Source: Owenweeksia sp965229445 | GTDB taxonomy: Bacteria; Bacteroidota; Bacteroidia; Flavobacteriales; Schleiferiaceae | DNA: 64,000 bases | Assembly (NCBI GenBank): GCA_965229445.1 | Contig: OZ245876.1 | Location: 1,178,001-1,242,000, forward strand | Reading direction: 5' to 3' | In this document: positions 60,378-64,000 of the stretch, one piece after another | How positions within the stretch are numbered: position 1 is the first letter of the stretch | How the letters are laid out: the number at the start of each line of letters is the position of its first letter | Program-made: the position numbers and the translations under genes | Notes under the pieces: generated by a model | The model's input: the letters and a program-made list of their open reading frames with translations, nothing else | What the model was told of the DNA's origin: nothing | The model's database searches: none

Positions 60378-61113
60378 GATCTTTTTGAATACTCTTGCTA
60401 AGCGCCTGGTAAAGCCTTTTTAAATCGTCATCCTTAATTAGTTCCAGATGCTTTTTCATGGTATTAACATCCTTTCTAGCTGCTGGTCCAGTTTGAACAT
60501 CATGAGGGTCGCTAAACTTAAGTCTTTCAATTGATTGTTGCAGTATCGGCATTAGGAGTTCAAAATCAATCTCCTGACTTTCCAATATTTCTTTGGCTTT
60601 CGCAAAAAGGTGATTGCTGAAATTTTGGCTAAGAACTGCTGCCAGATGCACATGCCCCCGTTTTTTGTCATCCATGAGATAGGGAGTCGCTCCCAAGCTT
60701 TTGGCAAAATGGCTTAGGGATAACCTGGTGTCCTGGTTCAAAGCTTCGATGCAGAACGGAATTTGTGAAATGTTTGGTGGTGATTGAAGAGTAAGACTCA
60801 TCAAAGGGTAGAAAACCGCAGTGCGTGCATGTTTAGGATCCAGAACATCCAGGGACTGACTGCCGGAAATGTGAGCCAGAATGCCGTTCACCGGTGCTAA
60901 TCTGGTGCTTACTTCCCCGATTGCATCATCACTAACGCAGAGTAAGGTCAGGTCAAAGTCATTCTGAGATTCAAAATCCCTGAGGTCCGCAAAATAGGTG
61001 GAATTTTTTCGTGCAAAACCCTTGATTGTAACACCATTTACCTTCAAGTGATTCAGGAAATACTGCCCGGCATTACCCGAACCAATAATTGCTATGCGTT
61101 TAATAGTATGCAC
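60361..61113 (-). CDS. Rossmann/DUF2520 oxidoreductase-like protein
   Basis: A 250-residue protein with an N-terminal Rossmann fold (RIAIIGSGNAGQYFLNHL) and a helical C-terminal DUF2520 domain (HVHLAAVLSQNFSNHLFAKA, FSDPHDVQTGPAARKD). It resembles 6-phosphogluconate or ketopantoate reductase folds; the reaction is unknown. The start is GTG at 61113. It is the first gene of the run DUF2520-kdsC-ubiA-maf(-nhaC). Confidence 0.87.
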   Translation of the reverse strand: MHTIKRIAIIGSGNAGQYFLNHLKVNGVTIKGFARKNSTYFADLRDFESQNDFDLTLLCVSDDAIGEVSTRLAPVNGILAHISGSQSLDVLDPKHARTAVFYPLMSLTLQSPPNISQIPFCIEALNQDTRLSLSHFAKSLGATPYLMDDKKRGHVHLAAVLSQNFSNHLFAKAKEILESQEIDFELLMPILQQSIERLKFSDPHDVQTGPAARKDVNTMKKHLELIKDDDLKRLYQALSKSIQKDHEQKL

Positions 61114-61239
61114 CCTGCTAAATTAGAAATCTTTACTACCCGATCTAAAATGAATGCGAACCGGTCGTTTAATCAAATCCTAGCGGTGATGTCGCAGAAA
61201 ATTGCGTAATTAGACCCTGAAGTAAAGAATTAGCGCTAC

Positions 61240-63195
61240 TTGAGGTTTCCCTTGTCACATTTTCGGCTAAAGAGCAGAGGTTTTGTCTTACTGCTTATGT
61301 TTATGATCGGTGGTCTGAACCATTCTTTGCAGGCCGCTCACCTGGTGGGTGGCGAGATTTCATATATCTGTTTAGGCGGAAATGACTATCGTATAAAATT
61401 AAGGGTGTATCGTGATTGTGCCAGTGGGGGAGCTCAGTTTGATGCACAAGCAGCCATAGCTATTTACGATTCCTTAGGTACGTTGATTACTAACATTATG
61501 GTGCCAAAAGGGCCTACCATTAATGTGCCGGCTGATTCTACAGGCAATCCATGTGTTTCTGCTCCACCGGGCTTATGTACAGAGTATGCAGAATATATTG
61601 ATACTGTCAATCTACCTCCTATATCCGGGGGATATGTGATTACTCATCAACGTTGTTGTCGCAATGCCTCTATAAGCAACGTCTTAAGTAGTAATTCCTA
61701 CGGCAATACCTATACGGTGAGTATTCCCGCCAATGATACCCTGTGCAACTCTTCACCTCAGTTCACCGGAGCGGCACCGATTGTGCTGTGTCTGAATGAA
61801 AAGTTTGATTTACCAATGAAAGTCTCAGAGGCTGATGGAGACTCATTGCATTTTGAGTTGTGTAATGTTTTGGCCGGAGGTGGCCAGGGCGGAGGAGGCG
61901 GGGGGTGCAATGCGGTCGTTCCAAATCCACCATGTGCACCGCCATACTCCATCGTACCATTTTCAATGCCGTACACGGCATCTAATCCGATGCCTTCAAC
62001 TCCCGCTTTGACTCTGGATCCACAAACCGGAGTTTTGTCTGGAAACCCTGATCAGTTGGGACAGTATTTAGTAGGAATATGTGTAACAGAATATAGGAAT
62101 GGTATTCCCCTCAGTACCGTAAGGCTGGATTATCAATTTAACATTAGCAATTGCATTGTTAATGTACTGAGTGATATGGTTACTCCTATAGAAGATCCCG
62201 AAATTTTATGTGACGGACTACGAGTGACCTTTAAATCTGAGAGTCAAAATGCTATTTCCTTGTTATGGGATTTTGGTGACCCTGCGGTGCTCACCGATAC
62301 GAGTTCGGATCCCAATCCCACTTATCAATATACCTTCCCAGGAAGATACCACGTAACCCTGGTTGCTAATCCGGGTACGCCATGTAGCGATACCAGCAGG
62401 GTATCCTTTGATGTAAGGAATCCCTTAAAGCCGGAAATAGGCATAGAGGGCGTATTTTGTTTTGAAGCTCAGGAAGTAGTATTTGAAGCTCTTGGAAATT
62501 ACCCAGCTTCTGCCAGTTTTGAATGGAACTTTAGTGCCGGGGCAAATTTTGGGCAGACACTGGGCAAAGATCCACCGCCCATTATGTGGAGTACGCCTGG
62601 CTGGCATTATGTGCAGCTAAAGGTATCTGATGAAGGTTGTACGGAGGAGGCCGTGGATTCTGTGTTTATCAGTAATCTAACGGTAGGAGTGGATGCTGGT
62701 CCGGACCAAAGCGTTAAACGAGATAGTGAAATTTTACTGAGTGCATCCGGTGGTACAGAATATTATTGGTATGCCAACGAACCGGTAGATTTTGCCAATC
62801 CTTGGGGGCAGAGCACCAGTGCCAATCTCATATATGATTCTGATTCGGTGTGGTTTTTTGTCAGGGTTAGAGATCAGCAAGGTTGCGAAGGCTTGGATTC
62901 TCTCCTGGTTTATGTGTTTGATGAACAGGGACCGATCAATTTCTTTACTCCTAATGATGATGGTAAAAATGATTACTTTGATCTCAGTGACTTAAATCCC
63001 GACCAGGATAGTAAACTCAGTATTTTTAACCGCTGGGGTAGTGAAGTGTATTTCGAGGAGAACTATGACAATCGATGGACCGGCTTGAACCGCGGTGGCA
63101 ATGAGCTACCGGATGGAACTTACTATTATATTCTTTCCAGAGATGGTGAAATTATCTGGCGCGATGCCATTACCATTATGAGAAACAAACGATGA
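61240..63195 (+). CDS. T9SS type B cargo protein with PKD domain
   Basis: A 651-residue secreted protein. Signal region: GFVLLLMFMIGGLNHSLQAAH, read in parts. The N-terminal domain has HLVGGEISYICLGGNDYRIKLRVYRDC (in parts), found at the start of many Bacteroidota gliding-associated proteins. Next come a glycine-rich loop (GGGQGGGGGGC) and a PKD domain near 320-390 (LLWDFGDPAVLTDTSSDPNPTYQYTF, in parts). Last are the DAGPDQSV Ig-like domain and a C-terminal CHU_C domain (FFTPNDDGKNDYFDL, IFNRWGSEVYFEE, LPDGTYYYILS). The start is TTG at 61240. It is likely a surface adhesin. It converges with the CcmF-like gene, 8 bases apart. Confidence 0.87.
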   Translation: MRFPLSHFRLKSRGFVLLLMFMIGGLNHSLQAAHLVGGEISYICLGGNDYRIKLRVYRDCASGGAQFDAQAAIAIYDSLGTLITNIMVPKGPTINVPADSTGNPCVSAPPGLCTEYAEYIDTVNLPPISGGYVITHQRCCRNASISNVLSSNSYGNTYTVSIPANDTLCNSSPQFTGAAPIVLCLNEKFDLPMKVSEADGDSLHFELCNVLAGGGQGGGGGGCNAVVPNPPCAPPYSIVPFSMPYTASNPMPSTPALTLDPQTGVLSGNPDQLGQYLVGICVTEYRNGIPLSTVRLDYQFNISNCIVNVLSDMVTPIEDPEILCDGLRVTFKSESQNAISLLWDFGDPAVLTDTSSDPNPTYQYTFPGRYHVTLVANPGTPCSDTSRVSFDVRNPLKPEIGIEGVFCFEAQEVVFEALGNYPASASFEWNFSAGANFGQTLGKDPPPIMWSTPGWHYVQLKVSDEGCTEEAVDSVFISNLTVGVDAGPDQSVKRDSEILLSASGGTEYYWYANEPVDFANPWGQSTSANLIYDSDSVWFFVRVRDQQGCEGLDSLLVYVFDEQGPINFFTPNDDGKNDYFDLSDLNPDQDSKLSIFNRWGSEVYFEENYDNRWTGLNRGGNELPDGTYYYILSRDGEIIWRDAITIMRNKR

Positions 63196-63203
63196 CCTCA
63201 TGA

Positions 63204-64000
63204 TCAGCTTTTCAGTCGCTGCCAAACGGCTATTCCCGAGCCCAGAGCCATTAAGATACATCCTATCCACAACAAATTAATAAAGGGAAAGACAATCGCC
63301 TTTAGAATAATGAATGGCTTTTCGTCTTTGTCTGCCAAGGTCCATGCCGTAATTTTTATTTTATCTGATTCCGTATTAATGTCGCTGAATCGAATTTTAA
63401 ACGGAGGGTTTTCCAGAAAGGCGTCTTCATGTGAAAGCATATTTCCATCCAACACATAACTGGGGGTAATCTTAAATTCTTCTCCAAGGACATTCACTAC
63501 CGTCATTTGGGCCGTGAGTTTTATTTGGGCCATTTCTCCGGTTTCCTCATTCATTTTGGCATTTACCTTCAGGCTATCCATAATAATGAAGTGATCTTGA
63601 TAGACTACTGTATCCCCTCGATTGAATTCAGCTTCCATTTCTCCAGAATAGCCATCATCGGTAACCGGTGGTTCCAAATATGAAGAGTATTGGACATGGG
63701 TATAAATATCATGACTGAGATAATGCTTAGTGCTAGGGTTTGGCGTTGGACCCATTTCGTCACTCATAAGCAGAAATGGAGAAAGAATGAATTTTTCAGA
63801 TTGATCACCATAATAGCTCACATCGTAAAACTGTTTGTTGTCCACTTCTCGCAAACCATTAAATACTGCGGTATAAGCCCCCAGTTGCACTGAATCATTC
63901 AACTCGAGGAGGGCATTTTCTTGAGAAGGCAGATCTTCCGACAGATAGATATCTGTATTGCTAATGATATCTTTTTTGGCATTTGAAATTAAAGCGCCAA
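63204..64000 (-). CDS. CcmF/CcsA-type cytochrome c biogenesis protein (5' truncated)
   Basis: The frame is open to the right edge, so this is only the C-terminal 265 residues or so. It reads GALISNAKKDIISNTDIYLSEDL (in parts) at the edge, continues with a periplasmic beta domain (EVDNKQFYDVSYYG, PSTKHYLSHDIYTHV) and ends in one membrane helix (IVFPFINLLWIGCILMALGSGIAVW, in parts). These match the end of the large CcmF/CcsA protein of Bacteroidota, which attaches heme to exported c-type cytochromes. A TTG inside the frame at 63902 is not the real start. Confidence 0.82.
   Translation of the reverse strand, partial: GALISNAKKDIISNTDIYLSEDLPSQENALLELNDSVQLGAYTAVFNGLREVDNKQFYDVSYYGDQSEKFILSPFLLMSDEMGPTPNPSTKHYLSHDIYTHVQYSSYLEPPVTDDGYSGEMEAEFNRGDTVVYQDHFIIMDSLKVNAKMNEETGEMAQIKLTAQMTVVNVLGEEFKITPSYVLDGNMLSHEDAFLENPPFKIRFSDINTESDKIKITAWTLADKDEKPFIILKAIVFPFINLLWIGCILMALGSGIAVWQRLKS

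Noticed and set aside
1..64000. tRNA, rRNA, CRISPR arrays, insertion sequences or prophage
   Set aside because: Scanning the intergenic gaps showed no cloverleaf-like sequence, no regularly spaced repeats, no transposase or integrase frame and no terminal inverted repeats.

Overview
The window is a 64 kb piece of a Bacteroidota chromosome, most likely a free-living member of Flavobacteriales or a close relative. The evidence is type IX secretion (T9SS) cargo with both type A and type B C-terminal sorting domains, a PorP/SprF protein, many lipoproteins, and -7 promoter elements of the form TAnnTTTG or TAnnTTCG. Base composition looks even. I see no insertion sequence, phage gene, tRNA, rRNA or CRISPR array. 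The first and last genes run off the window edges.

Layout, left to right. 1-2722: a plus-strand run with a cut polysaccharide deacetylase-like gene, a FemAB/GNAT-like transferase and a YjjG-type HAD phosphatase. 2749-3126: a small secreted protein on the minus strand. 3228-7213: a tight five-gene operon coding for two lipoproteins with planctomycete-type repeats, a Tat-exported DUF1501 protein, a lipoprotein with a cytochrome c-like motif and a further lipoprotein. 7284-10811: icmF, a fused B12-dependent acyl-CoA mutase. 10901-13909: a large Calx-beta/lamin-tail T9SS cargo protein. 14242-22016: the envelope biogenesis neighbourhood coaX, barrel protein, TPR protein, lptC, small membrane protein, CNNM protein and ppiD, closed by a strong terminator.

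22073-30478, minus strand: the cell-shape operon purH-mreB-mreC-mreD-mrdA-rodA, followed by a secreted metzincin-like protease. 30577-32679: an ABC-type permease, then on the minus strand a GAF/methionine sulfoxide reductase-like protein and a diacylglycerol kinase. 32854-38759: a T9SS type B cargo protein, a PorP/SprF protein with a C-terminal SPOR domain, and a LamG type A cargo protein. 38948-48571: DinB-like protein, M3 oligopeptidase, small membrane protein, then rsmA, mgtE, a MscS-type channel, a 2-hydroxyacid dehydrogenase and an oligopeptide-binding lipoprotein.

48872-54042: the most unusual part, a glycosidase-like lipoprotein followed by a 1276-residue fusion of a membrane GT2 synthase, a GH26-like domain and a third glycosidase-like domain that has lost both catalytic glutamates. 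It looks like a dedicated machine for making and trimming an extracellular polysaccharide. 54026-56780: a secreted SRPBCC-like protein, a probably abundant acidic secreted protein and two small orphan helical proteins. 56833-61113, minus strand: DUF2520 protein, KdsC-like phosphatase, UbiA prenyltransferase, Maf and a NhaC antiporter. 61240-63195: a PKD-containing T9SS type B cargo protein, convergent with the 3' end of a CcmF/CcsA-type cytochrome c biogenesis gene.

Most functional calls rest on motifs read by eye and on recall of the families; no database search was possible.
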